A stretch of DNA of 64,000 nt, taken from positions 59,859 to 123,858 of the forward strand of contig NZ_UPPP01000055.1 of assembly GCF_900476375.1 (NCBI RefSeq), in the 5' to 3' direction. This stretch comes from Allolucifera butyrica (GTDB taxonomy: Bacteria; Bacillota; Negativicutes; Sporomusales; UPPP01). The notes under the pieces were generated by a model. The model searched no databases. It was given only the letters and a program-made list of their open reading frames with translations, and was not told the origin of the DNA. Positions within the stretch are counted from its first letter, which is position 1. The number at the start of each line of letters is the position of its first letter. Below are positions 53,931 through 63,889 of the stretch, piece after piece. The translations under genes were made by a program, and so were the position numbers.

Positions 53931-55571
53931 TCAAAATTGCTGATTGCGTTGCATGGCTTCCTTTCTCCCATCCGGTTCTGCCGTTAGCAACGCCTCGAAC
54001 CGTTCTCTCAGTTGAGATACGGAAAGACCGACAATAACCTGAATTGCTTTGCCGTTATGCACTAACCCGTGCGCTCCGGCAGTGGTAAACGCTTTTACGT
54101 CCTGTACCAGTTTGTCGTTTTTAACGGTAACCCTGAGACGGGTGGCGCAATTTGTGACTTCTTCAATATTATCTTTGCCGCCTAACGCTGCCAGAAATGC
54201 GGCTGCTTTTCTGTCCCGTTCATCCAAGCCGGCGTTATCACTTATACCTTTTAATTTATAATCGGCTCGGGTATATAACCGGTCGGTCGTTTCATCATCA
54301 CTGCGTCCCGGCGTTTTAAAGTCAAAATGTACAATTAGAAACCGAAAGACAACAAAATAGATGCCGGTAAAAATAAAGCCGATGACGAACTGGGTAATAT
54401 ACGTGGAGGCATGATATTTAAATAACGGGATCCAGTTCAGTACGGCATTTTCAATCAGACCGCCGCCAAAATCACCGACAACACCGAAGGCGTAGGAAAC
54501 AGCCGCCAGTGTTGCCGCTAAAAGGGCATGGACGGCAAACAGCAACGGGGCAACAAACAAAAAGGTGAATTCCAGTGGCTCAGTAATTCCACAGAGCAGT
54601 GCCGTCAGCGTGGCTGGAATTAAAAGCCCGGCAATCGCTTTTCTTTTGGCCGGCTTTGCCGTTGCGTACATTGCCAGCGCAATCCCGACGGAACCAAACA
54701 TTTTCGAGGAACCGTGCAAGGCAAAACCGCCTTGGGGAAACATTTCTTTCAATGAGTGAGCCGATGTGGCAAAACTGTTCAAATGTTGAAAAAAGTACTG
54801 TTTAATCCCGCCGTCAACAACGGCCGGCCCAAAAATAAACGGGGTATAGATAAAATGATGCAGTCCGGTGGGGATCAAAATCCGCTCTAAAAAGGTATAC
54901 AGCCAGACGCCAAAGACGCCGCTCACTTTTAAGAATTCCTGCAGGGAAGCGATACCCATTTGCACATGCGGCCAAAACAGGCAAAAAATATAAGCAATGG
55001 GGAGCATAATAAAAAAGCCGGCAATAACTACGAGGGAAGAACCCTTGAAAACACCTAAAAAATCGGGTAGATTAACATCGAAAAGTTTGTTATGCAAATA
55101 CACGGATATGGCGGCGATGAAAATGGCTCCGAGCATCCCGATATCCAGCGTTTTGATGTTGGCAATCATAGCCAGGCCGGAACCGCTGGCCGCTTCCCGG
55201 GTATAATCCACACCAAACAAGGGACCCCATAGGGTTAACATCGCCGAGATATAATAATTGAATACTATATAAATTACAAAAGTCTCCATAGAAGCCCGGG
55301 CATGATTTTTTTGCGCCAGCCCGATCGGCAGGGCGATAGCGAACAGAAGGGGCATTTGATTAAAAACAGTCCACGCACCCTTTTCCACGATAAACCAGAA
55401 ATCATACCACAGGGTTCCTTTGGCGGCTATACCGCCGACAATATCAGGATTCTTACATAGAATTGACAATGCAACCATAATGCCGAAAAAAGAAAATAAT
55501 AAAACCGGGGTAAACATGGCACCGCCGAAACGCTGTACCTTTTGCATAATAAGTTCTTTACTTTTGGACAA
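53931..55571 (-). CDS. PTS alpha-glucoside/maltose-type transporter, EIICB
   Basis: 546 aa. EIIC domain (about 1-430) with about ten membrane segments, then an EIIB domain (460-530) with the phosphorylated Cys in NCATRLRV near 484. GITEPLEFTFLF near 326-337 is the conserved EIIC substrate motif of the Glc family. No EIIA domain is fused and none is adjacent, so phosphate must come from another PTS EIIA. TTG start with GAGGAGG 7 bases upstream. Pairs with the GH4 6-phospho-alpha-glucosidase upstream in the same direction. Confidence 0.9.
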   Translation of the reverse strand: MSKSKELIMQKVQRFGGAMFTPVLLFSFFGIMVALSILCKNPDIVGGIAAKGTLWYDFWFIVEKGAWTVFNQMPLLFAIALPIGLAQKNHARASMETFVIYIVFNYYISAMLTLWGPLFGVDYTREAASGSGLAMIANIKTLDIGMLGAIFIAAISVYLHNKLFDVNLPDFLGVFKGSSLVVIAGFFIMLPIAYIFCLFWPHVQMGIASLQEFLKVSGVFGVWLYTFLERILIPTGLHHFIYTPFIFGPAVVDGGIKQYFFQHLNSFATSAHSLKEMFPQGGFALHGSSKMFGSVGIALAMYATAKPAKRKAIAGLLIPATLTALLCGITEPLEFTFLFVAPLLFAVHALLAATLAAVSYAFGVVGDFGGGLIENAVLNWIPLFKYHASTYITQFVIGFIFTGIYFVVFRFLIVHFDFKTPGRSDDETTDRLYTRADYKLKGISDNAGLDERDRKAAAFLAALGGKDNIEEVTNCATRLRVTVKNDKLVQDVKAFTTAGAHGLVHNGKAIQVIVGLSVSQLRERFEALLTAEPDGRKEAMQRNQQF

Positions 55572-55832
55572 AGCAAACCCCTCCTCTGAACCTTAAAATA
55601 CCGGTTTATTTTTATAAGTTCGAATCGGTCCCAATGGGAATTTTCCCAAAATTCAAAATACTGAGGATGGTAATTTCTTTAGCACAGAAAACATGATACT
55701 TTCCGGACTGTACAAACAGGATTAAAAATTACTGATTCTAAGTTAAATAAATAAGGATATCGGACTGCCGGATTAGAAGATTCTATATTCCGAAACGCTT
55801 TATTGCACAGTCCAATATCCCAAGTTGCATGC

Positions 55833-57158
<1,326 letters not shown>

Positions 57159-57197
57159 TTAGCAATTCATCCTTTCCTGATTAAAAGAAATCAATTT

Positions 57198-57251
57198 CAT
57201 CCCGGGATGTCTTACCAAACTTATAATAAAAGATTTCCCGGCTGCGTTCAA
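57198..57251 (-). promoter_or_regulatory. promoter and candidate operator of the GH4-PTS operon
   Basis: On the minus strand TTGAAC (57251-57246), 17-base spacer, TATTAT (57228-57223). CATCCCGGGATG at 57198-57209 is a perfect palindrome just past the expected transcription start, a natural place for RpiR repression. Confidence 0.6.
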
Positions 57252-57324
57252 CCGGTTTTGGCGATTCTGGTTTTGCAACACAATCCTGGAGTTTATTTCA
57301 TTTTCCGTATTTTATTACATATAT

Positions 57325-57434
57325 AAGAAAAACCCGAGGGGTTTTTAAATTGAAAGAAAGTATTTTACTTTTCGGCTTTCTTAAGAAGAATGTGTTATTT
57401 GGAAACAATTCGAAAAGTTATATTTTCTGATCCC
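57325..57434 (-). repeat. structured repeat R1, copy D (reverse)
   Basis: 110 bp. On the minus strand GGGATCAGAAAATATAAC ... ACACATTCTTCTTAAGAA ... CCGAAAAGTAAAATACTTTC ... then AAAACCCC-TC-GGGTTTTTCTT. It starts right after the rpiR terminator and mirrors copy C on the other side of rpiR. Confidence 0.75.
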
Positions 57435-57435
57435 A

Positions 57436-57471
57436 CAAAAAAGGAAAGACAGGACGTGGAGCCTGTCTTTT
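57436..57471 (-). terminator. terminator of rpiR
   Basis: On the minus strand AAAGACAGG ... CCTGTCTTTCC followed by TTTTTTG. Confidence 0.75.
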
Positions 57472-57503
57472 CTGCTTTTCAAACTCATTCAGCCTTTTCC
57501 GGC

Positions 57504-58283
57504 TTATCCTTTTTCGTTATCCAACTGTGCTTTTTTGTAGGATTGATATTTTATGAACCAAATTTCAATCACCAGAAAATAAATCATCAGGGATTTGTAC
57601 GGTGGCAGGGTTTGGTCGGCATAAAGCGAGAATTCCGCCGTCGCAATATAGATATTTTCCGTGCTCAAAGCCGCCAGGGTATTGTCTTGCAGGTGGGTAA
57701 AAGAAATCAGCGGCACTCCCTGTAGCCTAAGCTGCCGGGCTACTTCGACCACCAGCGGTGTTTCCCCGCTTAAGGAGACAATAATAACGAGGTCATTGGG
57801 CGTCAGTGTTTTTGCCACGGAAATAATTTCGTCTTTGCCCTGTATTTCATAGATTAATACTTTATCGAAGAGAAAGAGCCTTTTTAGCTCTTTAACTACA
57901 TTACTTTGTACATAGCCGGAGCCATAAGCGATAATACGGTTGGCGTTATGGACCAGTTCATTAAGCCGGTTAAAGTTTTTTTGCTCCATTTCCCGGCTCA
58001 CCCGCTGATACTGGTCAATTATTTTTTTTATAGCATCGTCTTCCGGAATGGACACCTGGTCTTTTTCCAGCTTCAGCAAAGTTTTCAGGTCACTGAAGCC
58101 ATCAAGGGATAATTTTTGCGCAAACCGCACAACCGTTGTTCCCGAAACGTTGCAGGCCGCCGCCAATTCGTGGACCGACATCCGCCGGCATTCATTCTTA
58201 TGATTGTAGATGTATTTCCAGATAATATAATCTGTCTGATTCAGCTGGTGCTGATGTTTATTTATCAGTTCTTCCAGTCGCAT
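57504..58283 (-). CDS. RpiR/MurR family transcriptional regulator
   Basis: 259 aa. N-terminal HTH (about 1-75) with the RpiR signature AACNVSGTTVVRFAQKLSLDGFSDLKTLLK; SIS sugar-phosphate isomerase-like domain (about 100-240) with GSGYVQSN near 125 and SLSGETPLVVEVA near 175 that bind a phosphosugar. ATG at 58283 has GTGAG 9 bases upstream; 58292 is the alternative. It precedes the GH4-PTS genes and is likely to control them by sensing an alpha-glucoside phosphate. Both ends carry R1 repeats in opposite orientation. Confidence 0.9.
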   Translation of the reverse strand: MRLEELINKHQHQLNQTDYIIWKYIYNHKNECRRMSVHELAAACNVSGTTVVRFAQKLSLDGFSDLKTLLKLEKDQVSIPEDDAIKKIIDQYQRVSREMEQKNFNRLNELVHNANRIIAYGSGYVQSNVVKELKRLFLFDKVLIYEIQGKDEIISVAKTLTPNDLVIIVSLSGETPLVVEVARQLRLQGVPLISFTHLQDNTLAALSTENIYIATAEFSLYADQTLPPYKSLMIYFLVIEIWFIKYQSYKKAQLDNEKG

Positions 58284-58306
58284 GATTTTCATCTCACTTT
58301 TATTTT

Positions 58307-58416
58307 GGGATCGGAAAGTATAACTTTTCGGGTTGTTTCTAAAAATAACACATTCTTCTTAAGAACCGAAAAGTAAAATACTTTCCTTCCACTTAAAGAC
58401 CCTTTAGGTCTTTCTT
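58307..58416 (+). repeat. structured repeat R1, copy C
   Basis: 110 bp with the full form: GGGATCGGAAAGTATAACTT, a spacer containing ACACATTCTTCTTAAGAA, then CCGAAAAGTAAAATACTTTC and AAAGACC-CTTTA-GGTCTTT. GAAAGTATAACTTTTCGG (58314-58331) can pair with the later arm (58366-58385), giving one hairpin of about 18 bp, with a second, terminator-like hairpin after it. Confidence 0.75.
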
Positions 58417-58474
58417 GTATGGAAAAAGTATACTCTAAATTGCCGGAAATGAAAACCATAGGCTGCTGACCGGG

Positions 58475-58816
58475 TTAGGATTTTTGCCACAAACTCCAGG
58501 TTTCAGGCTGATAGCCGACGGTTGCTTTGGAGCCGTTGCGCACAATAGGCGTTTTAAAAAGCAACGGTACGGTTAATAACATTTCCTCAACATTATGGGC
58601 CAGATATTTTAGGTTCCGCTTTTCATATTCTTTACCCGCAGTATCAAGGAGCGGCGTTAACCCGCCCACAGCAGCGCCGACGCTTTTGAGTTCCCCTTTG
58701 CTTAAGCCCTTTTGGGATAAGTCTATAAACTGGTATTGGATGCCGCGTTCTTTAAACCACCGTTCGGCCTTGCGGGTATCCTGGCATTTCCTGGTTCCCC
58801 AGATTTGTATGTTCAT
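58475..58816 (-). CDS. ArsC/Spx-family thioredoxin-fold protein
   Basis: 113 aa. Starts MNIQIWGTRKCQDTRKAERWF with a single active Cys near residue 11, followed by KxDTRKAxRW typical of the YfgD/YffB subgroup of arsenate-reductase-like proteins. C-terminal LLFKTPIVRNGSKATVGY holds the conserved cis-Pro and Arg. It may be a reductase or glutaredoxin-linked protein, but arsenate use is not shown. ATG at 58816 chosen for GTGAGG 9 bases upstream. Confidence 0.82.
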   Translation of the reverse strand: MNIQIWGTRKCQDTRKAERWFKERGIQYQFIDLSQKGLSKGELKSVGAAVGGLTPLLDTAGKEYEKRNLKYLAHNVEEMLLTVPLLFKTPIVRNGSKATVGYQPETWSLWQKS

Positions 58817-58994
58817 GCTGGTAGACCTCACTTATCGGAATTTCATTATTATTATACGGCAACTTATGATTGGTAACAAAGTAACTTATTTTTCGTTATA
58901 CCCAGGAAAGTGTTGTATAAATAACTGATTGGCATTACGACCATGCATAATAAAACAATGAATGGCAAGAACGGGAACGCAAACCGTAATTATT

Positions 58995-59111
58995 CTAATA
59001 TTTGAACTCGTATTTGCCGCTCTGGCCGCCTACTTTATAGCCGGAGAATTGGCTGATGAATAATCCGTCTGCGGTTAAGCGCAGGGATTGATTTACTGTT
59101 TCTGTTGTGGT
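58995..59111 (-). pseudogene. possible C-terminal gene remnant
   Basis: A minus-strand frame ends SLRLTADGLFISQFSGYKVG and GQSGKYEFKY before a TAG. Codon use and composition are like real genes here, while the part further upstream is AT-rich and unlike protein. No start codon with a ribosome site is seen. This may be the 3' end of a deleted gene. Confidence 0.25.
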
Positions 59112-59130
59112 AAGATGATTTTGAATAGGA

Positions 59131-59220
59131 ATGTATACAAAATACAATATACAAAATGCAGTTGATATCAGCTTAGCAGAGCTGGAAGCTCGGATTAAGG
59201 CAAGATTTAAACAAGCGTAA
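59131..59220 (+). CDS. uncertain 29-codon ORF before aspA
   Basis: ATG with weak AGGA next to it; ends AELEARIKARFKQA, an amphipathic helix. May be a leader peptide or a remnant. Two short direct copies of TATACAAAATAC/TATACAAAATGC lie at its start. Confidence 0.2.
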   Translation: MYTKYNIQNAVDISLAELEARIKARFKQA

Positions 59221-59256
59221 GAATAAAATAACAAGCTTGCGAAGAGGAGGATTATA

Positions 59257-60666
59257 ATGCGTATTGAGAAGGACTTTCTTGGCGAGATAGAGATTCCGGA
59301 TGATGTATATTATGGGGTGCAGACGACCCGGGCGATACATAATTTTTCGATCACAGGACATATGTTGAATGAAGATTTTGTTACCGCGCTGGCCATTGTT
59401 AAGGCCGCGGCGGCCCGGGCCAATATGCGGACCGGCCGGATGCCGGCCCGGATTGGTTCGGCAATTGTGCAGTCGGCAGAAGAAATTATCGCCGGTCAAT
59501 GGCGGAACCAGTTCGTGGTGGATTGCATTCAAGGCGGCGCAGGAACCTCCATGAACATGAATGCCAACGAAGTAATTGCCAATCGGGCCTTGGAAATACT
59601 GGGAGAAACCAAAGGCAATTACGCGTTGATTTCCCCAAATAATCATATAAATATGGCTCAATCGACCAATGACGTTATTCCGACGGCCATCCGGATTTGT
59701 ACTATCCACAAAGCCAAAAAACTGATGGAAGCACTCAATGCGCTGGCGGATGCTTTTAAAGCCAAGGGGGAAGAGTTCTCACAGGTGCTAAAAATGGGGC
59801 GGACCCATTTGCAGGATGCTGTGCCCATCACCCTGGGACAAGAGTTTCATGCTTATGCCGAAGCGATCAAGCGTTCCATACACCGGATCGAAGTCACTGT
59901 GAAGTCGCTGCATGCCGTTAATATGGGGGCGACAGCCGTAGGTACCGGACTAAACGCCGAACCGGAGTATATTACCTTCGTCATCGAAGAACTTAGCAAA
60001 TTGACGGGCGAGACAATATATTCCGCCAAGAATATGGTGGATGCGACGCAAAATACGGATGAATTGGCAGAGTTCTCCGGTACACTGAAAGTAAGCGCTC
60101 TGGCACTGTCCAAAATTGCCAACGATTTGCGCTTAATGGCCTCAGGGCCCAAATGCGGTTTGAACGAACTCTTGCTGCCCGCCATGCAGCCAGGTTCTTC
60201 GATTATGCCCGGCAAGGTGAATCCCGTCATTCCTGAAACGATGAATCAGGTTGCGTTCCAGGTGATCGGCAATGACCTGGCGGTGAGCATGGCCGTGGAA
60301 GCAGGACAGTTTGAATTGAATGTCATGGAACCGGTTATGGCCTATAATCTCTTTAACTCGCTTACTATTTTGACCAATGCAGTGAATACCCTGAATTACA
60401 AGTGCGTGCAAGGGATCAAGGCCAACGTAAAGCATTGCAATTCAATGATTGATGTCAGCGTCGGGGTAGTAACCGCTTTGCTTCCTCATATCGGCTATGA
60501 GCAGTCTTCGATGATTGCTAAAGAAGCACTCAGCACCAGCCGTCCGATTAAAGAGATTGTTGTCAGCAAAGGATTATTGACGGCCGAACAGCTGGAAATC
60601 ATTTTGTCACCTGGTGAGATGACGCAGCCCGGTATTGCCGGGAAACAATTTTTGCCTAGCGCATGA
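59257..60666 (+). CDS. aspA: aspartate ammonia-lyase
   Basis: 469 aa. Fumarase/aspartase superfamily signature [15 protein letters not shown] near 315-330, with the aspartase-type ending PVIPE in place of PTQCE. Starts RIEKDFLGEIEIPDDVYYGVQTTRA; SSxN region NMNANEVIANRALE and MAQSTNDVIPTAIR are typical. Converts aspartate to fumarate and ammonium. AGGAGG before ATG. Next gene fumC uses the fumarate. Confidence 0.95.
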   Translation: MRIEKDFLGEIEIPDDVYYGVQTTRAIHNFSITGHMLNEDFVTALAIVKAAAARANMRTGRMPARIGSAIVQSAEEIIAGQWRNQFVVDCIQGGAGTSMNMNANEVIANRALEILGETKGNYALISPNNHINMAQSTNDVIPTAIRICTIHKAKKLMEALNALADAFKAKGEEFSQVLKMGRTHLQDAVPITLGQEFHAYAEAIKRSIHRIEVTVKSLHAVNMGATAVGTGLNAEPEYITFVIEELSKLTGETIYSAKNMVDATQNTDELAEFSGTLKVSALALSKIANDLRLMASGPKCGLNELLLPAMQPGSSIMPGKVNPVIPETMNQVAFQVIGNDLAVSMAVEAGQFELNVMEPVMAYNLFNSLTILTNAVNTLNYKCVQGIKANVKHCNSMIDVSVGVVTALLPHIGYEQSSMIAKEALSTSRPIKEIVVSKGLLTAEQLEIILSPGEMTQPGIAGKQFLPSA

Positions 60667-60725
60667 TTATACATACTGCTAATATAAATACTGAGAGACT
60701 ATTTTAGTAAAGGAGGAGCGAGGGA

Positions 60726-62099
60726 ATGGAATATCGGATTGAAAAGGACAGTCTTGGTGAGGTCAAGGTGCCGGCGGATAAATTGTGGGCTGCCCAAACA
60801 GAAAGAAGCTTTGAGAATTTTAAGATTGGTACGGAAAAAATGCCGGTGGAAATTATCCGGGCGTTTGCTACCTTGAAAAAAGCGGCCGCATTGACGAACC
60901 ATAAATTGGGGCAGCTTGATGAAAAAAGGACTAAGGCGATTGCTCAGGCGTGCGAAGAGATTCTTGCCGGTAAACTGGACGAGCATTTTCCGCTGGTGGT
61001 ATGGCAAACCGGCAGTGGTACGCAGTCCAATATGAATCTTAATGAGGTGATTGCCAACCGTGGCAACCAGATATTAGGTGAGAAGCTGCTGCATCCCAAT
61101 GATCATGTCAATAAGGCCCAAAGCTCCAACGATACTTTTCCGACCGCAATGCATATTGCCGCCGTGGTGGAACTGGAAGATACCCTGTTGCCGGCGGTGG
61201 AGGAGTTAAAAGCGACCTTTGCCAGGAAAATGATTGATTTTAAAGACATCATTAAAACCGGGCGCACCCATTTGCAGGATGCGACGCCGCTGACGCTGGG
61301 ACAGGAGATCAGCGGCTGGCACCGGATGCTGGAAAAAGCGGCAGGAATGATTAAGAAAAGCATCGAAGAATTAGGCGAGTTGGCTCTGGGTGGAACAGCC
61401 GTGGGCACCGGTCTCAATACCCATCCCCGGTTTGGCGAAACAGTAGCCGCAGAAATCAGCGCCCTCACCGGGAAAAAGTTTATTACCGCCAGCAATAAAT
61501 TCCATTCGCTGACCAGCAAGGACGAATTGGTCTTTGCCCACGGAGCGCTCAAAGCCATGGCCGCCGACCTAATGAAAATTGCCAACGACGTGCGCTGGCT
61601 GGCCAGCGGCCCCCGCTGCGGCATTGGCGAATTGAAGATCCCGGCAAATGAGCCGGGCAGTTCGATTATGCCCGGAAAAGTGAATCCCACTCAATGTGAA
61701 GCGCTGACCATGGTCGCCTGCCAGGTTATGGGCAATGATGTAGCGGTGGGGATTGCCGCCAGCCAGGGTAATTTTCAATTGAATGTCTTCATGCCCGTAT
61801 GTATCTATAATTTTCTGCAGTCGGTGAGGCTGTTGGCCGATGCCATCCGCTCCTTCAACAAGAATTGCGCCGTGGGAATTGAACCCAACAAAGAAAAGAT
61901 TGACTACTATCTGCGTAACTCTTTAATGGTTGTGACGGCTCTCAACCCATATATCGGATATGACAATGCCGCCCAAATAGCCAAAACAGCCCATGCTCAG
62001 GGTATTACACTAAAAGAAGCCGCCATTAAGCTTAATCTTCTGACAGCGGAACAATTTGACGAATATATCAGACCGGAAAATATGGTAGGGAAAGAATAA
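60726..62099 (+). CDS. fumC: fumarate hydratase class II
   Basis: 457 aa. [25 protein letters not shown] start, [18 protein letters not shown] (near 98-115), [18 protein letters not shown] (near 177) and [15 protein letters not shown] (near 313-327, catalytic Ser and Glu) define FumC. Iron-independent fumarase, distinct from the Fe-S enzyme at 41 kb. AAAGGAGGAG precedes the ATG; 59 bases after aspA, probable operon. A weak hairpin AAGGC/GCCTT follows. Confidence 0.95.
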   Translation: MEYRIEKDSLGEVKVPADKLWAAQTERSFENFKIGTEKMPVEIIRAFATLKKAAALTNHKLGQLDEKRTKAIAQACEEILAGKLDEHFPLVVWQTGSGTQSNMNLNEVIANRGNQILGEKLLHPNDHVNKAQSSNDTFPTAMHIAAVVELEDTLLPAVEELKATFARKMIDFKDIIKTGRTHLQDATPLTLGQEISGWHRMLEKAAGMIKKSIEELGELALGGTAVGTGLNTHPRFGETVAAEISALTGKKFITASNKFHSLTSKDELVFAHGALKAMAADLMKIANDVRWLASGPRCGIGELKIPANEPGSSIMPGKVNPTQCEALTMVACQVMGNDVAVGIAASQGNFQLNVFMPVCIYNFLQSVRLLADAIRSFNKNCAVGIEPNKEKIDYYLRNSLMVVTALNPYIGYDNAAQIAKTAHAQGITLKEAAIKLNLLTAEQFDEYIRPENMVGKE

Positions 62100-62130
62100 A
62101 ATAGAAAAGGCCTATCCCATGCCTTTCCAC

Positions 62131-62159
62131 TTGAACTTTACTTTCAAATATGCTATATT
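62131..62159 (+). promoter_or_regulatory. probable tRNA promoter
   Basis: TTGAAC, 17-base spacer, TATATT, about 110 bases before the tRNA gene. Between lies an imperfect palindrome around ATGAGCTCAT (62206-62229). Confidence 0.4.
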
Positions 62160-62267
62160 AATATTCGCAGTAAGTTTTATTGTCTACTTGTTGTTTTCAA
62201 AAATCGGCCCCAATGAGCTCATCGGAGCCAATACCACATGGCCGGAACCTCAGTTAGACTAATATAT

Positions 62268-62342
62268 GCGGGCGTAGCTCAGTGGTAGAGTACCGGCTTC
62301 CCAAGCCGTGGGTCGCGAGTTCGAATCTCGTTGCCCGCTCCA
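62268..62342 (+). tRNA. tRNA-Gly (anticodon CCC)
   Basis: Acceptor GCGGGCG pairs with TGCCCGC; D arm GCTC-AGTGGTAG-AGTAC; anticodon arm CGGC-TTCCCAA-GCCG gives anticodon CCC; T arm with GTTCGAATC. Discriminator T and encoded CCA end. All arms fold. A terminator AAGGCC-TTC-GGGCCTTTTT follows at 62351-62371. Confidence 0.95.
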
Positions 62343-62347
62343 GTAAA

Positions 62348-62378
62348 ATCAAGGCCTTCGGGCCTTTTTATTTTGTCT
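62348..62378 (+). terminator. terminator of tRNA-Gly
   Basis: CAAGGCC-TTC-GGGCCTT with TTTATTTT after. Confidence 0.8.
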
Positions 62379-62415
62379 TAGGCGTGCAATCGGTGTGCAA
62401 CGAATGGGAAAATTA

Positions 62416-62456
62416 GAACCTCCTCAAAGACTGAGGAGGCCTTTTTATTTTATAAA
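62416..62456 (+). terminator. second hairpin after tRNA
   Basis: CCTCCTCA-AAGA-CTGAGGAGG followed by CCTTTTTATTTT. It stands without a gene before it, so it may be the end of a lost gene. Just before lies a direct repeat GTGCAA-TCGGT-GTGCAA. Confidence 0.65.
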
Positions 62457-62581
62457 CTAAGCAATTTTATCTGCAATTATTTTACTGTTTTCGGGATAAC
62501 ATACCAGAATACATGGGCGTAACGGAAAAGACTGTAAAAAATCACCTAAAAGAACATGGCGGTTCCTTGGTCGATAATTGA
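62456..62581 (+). pseudogene. helix-turn-helix gene remnant
   Basis: An open frame of 41 codons ends IPEYMGVTEKTVKNHLKEHG then GSLVDN and TGA. GVTEKTVKNHLKEHGG has the turn and recognition-helix pattern of HTH DNA-binding proteins. No start with ribosome site and only the end of the domain remains. Probably the fragment of an integrated element next to the tRNA gene. Confidence 0.35.
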
Positions 62582-62643
62582 GGAGTTGTTTTTAAAAAGC
62601 AAAATGATTATAAAAAAAAGCCGGCATATACCGGGCAAACAAG

Positions 62644-63189
62644 TTAATTTTTAAATTTTAAAGTATTTACTATTTCTCTAATTAAAACCGATTCTTGGTC
62701 ATAACTTTCAGGTTTTATAAGAGCTGATATTGAAATGACTTTATTGCCAGGGTAGATTTCATAAGATATTTGATAGTGTAAATCATTATTGATAGACATG
62801 AGACCGCTAACCATTACACTATTGGCACCGGAAAGAGAAAATTTTTCAGTTTGTTTCTTTGTAATCCAAGTGGTTTTGTTCCATGAGTCTATTAACTTAT
62901 CAGGAGTTCCTTTTCCTACCGAAGAAAATATTTGAATCCTTATATGGCCATTTGGTGAGTTACCGGCAATCCAAATAACATCTTCATTTGTCCAATCTTT
63001 TTCCACCTGATGCTTTTTAATTACCCAATTTGCCGGAAGTATTATTTGAAAATATGGAGTATCGCAGACGACTGTCGATTTACCTTGTAATTGAATATCA
63101 GAAGGTAAAAATGTGATTTTCTGATTTTCTGCAGATGTATGCATTGGGATAAATAAAAAGATCAGGAGTGCCAGATAACAACGTTTCAA
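62644..63189 (-). CDS. secreted protein of unknown function, AT-rich gene
   Basis: 181 aa if the TTG start is used. AGGAGG lies 7 bases before this TTG, whereas the ATG at 63195 is just one base after AGGAGG and the one at 63213 has none. Signal peptide KRCYLALLIFLFIPMHTSA. Mature part has PYFQIILPANWVIKKHQVEKDW and a C-terminal SVLIREIVNTLKF, similar in layout to small PsbP/MOG1-like or DUF1795-type secreted domains. No family named with confidence. Base composition is clearly more AT-rich than the core genes, suggesting acquisition. Confidence 0.7.
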   Translation of the reverse strand: MKRCYLALLIFLFIPMHTSAENQKITFLPSDIQLQGKSTVVCDTPYFQIILPANWVIKKHQVEKDWTNEDVIWIAGNSPNGHIRIQIFSSVGKGTPDKLIDSWNKTTWITKKQTEKFSLSGANSVMVSGLMSINNDLHYQISYEIYPGNKVISISALIKPESYDQESVLIREIVNTLKFKN

Positions 63190-63279
63190 GTTCATACCTC
63201 CTTTTTTTAACATTATTATAAAGTATTAACCTGGAAAACGCTAACAATCAGAGTAGAAAAAAATCAAGAAAACAATCTG

Positions 63280-63331
63280 TTTTCCGATTCGGAAAATATC
63301 GAAACGAAATTGAGTTTTTCCGAATCGGAAA
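63280..63331. promoter_or_regulatory. twin palindromic sites
   Basis: TTTTCCGATTCGGAAAA at 63280-63296 and TTTCCGAATCGGAAA at 63317-63331 are two perfect palindromes around one central base, 36 bases centre to centre. They lie between two divergent genes and look like operators of one dimeric regulator, which is not encoded in view. Confidence 0.6.
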
Positions 63332-63373
63332 CGCGGCTATATATAAATATATAACTGCGACTTTTCCCTCACG

Positions 63374-63438
63374 GTCAAGGGGAAAAGAAAGTGTGGGGGT
63401 TGAGGTTCCCCCACAAACATCCTTTCCCTTTCCTTGAC
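63374..63438. other. long stem-loop near window end
   Basis: Outer arms GTCAAGG / CCTTGAC, partly complementary purine/pyrimidine middle, inner perfect stem TGTGGGGG - TTGAGGTT - CCCCCACA. Total 65 bases. No T-run follows, so it is not a plain terminator. Confidence 0.55.
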
Positions 63439-63492
63439 TAATAAAAATTTCTACTTAAAAAATGAAATGTAAGATATTGGTAAGGTGATAAT

Positions 63493-63738
63493 GTGCGAAA
63501 GAAAACAGTAAGTAAAGATTTGAGAGTAGCGAGATTTATGCCACCACTCCGGCATTCAATTCCGGGAAAGGAGTTCGATGTCAGAAATAGTGAAGTCATA
63601 CAGTGGCTGACTAAAAGCCCAGATATTTTAAATTATGTCTGGAATAACATCAAGAACAGTGGATCTGTTGTTTATGGTCCGGAAACGGGTAAATGGCAGG
63701 GGGAGATTATGAATCAGACGATGATTGAATTTTTATAG
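63493..63738 (+). CDS. hypothetical protein, 81 aa
   Basis: GTG start with AAGGTGAT upstream. The N-terminus is basic (RKKTVSKDLRVARF), followed by MPPLRHSIPGKEFDVRNSEVIQWLTKSPDI and an aromatic C-terminal half (GSVVYGPETGKWQGE). No family recognised. Located in the AT-rich boundary region after twin palindromes and a stem-loop; probably belongs to an integrated element. Confidence 0.6.
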   Translation: MRKKTVSKDLRVARFMPPLRHSIPGKEFDVRNSEVIQWLTKSPDILNYVWNNIKNSGSVVYGPETGKWQGEIMNQTMIEFL

Positions 63739-63889
63739 CTATGAAAGTCCCCACTACAACGCATCAGGAAAAGAAAGTAGCCGTGGTAAATTTTATGAGC
63801 CGCCAGAGCTTGCAGATGCCCGGCAAAAGCTTACAGTCTATTTGGGACGTTATGAAAAACGTATTTTTTTGTTGTACGTGAGGTCGTAA
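63725..63889 (+). CDS. uncertain short ORF, possible frameshifted continuation
   Basis: A 54-codon frame (TTG start, no good ribosome site) reads ...RGKFYEPPELADARQKLTVY then LGRYEKRIFLLYVRS. Its second half looks like true protein. A competing 46-codon ATG frame (63741-63881) covers the same DNA. Either a small gene or a piece of a larger gene broken by frameshift. Confidence 0.25.
   Translation: MNFYSYESPHYNASGKESSRGKFYEPPELADARQKLTVYLGRYEKRIFLLYVRS

Noticed and set aside
62382..62402. GTGCAA direct repeat after tRNA as an att site
   Set aside because: An att site should repeat the tRNA 3' end, and no second copy of that end is present in the window; retained only as a hint.
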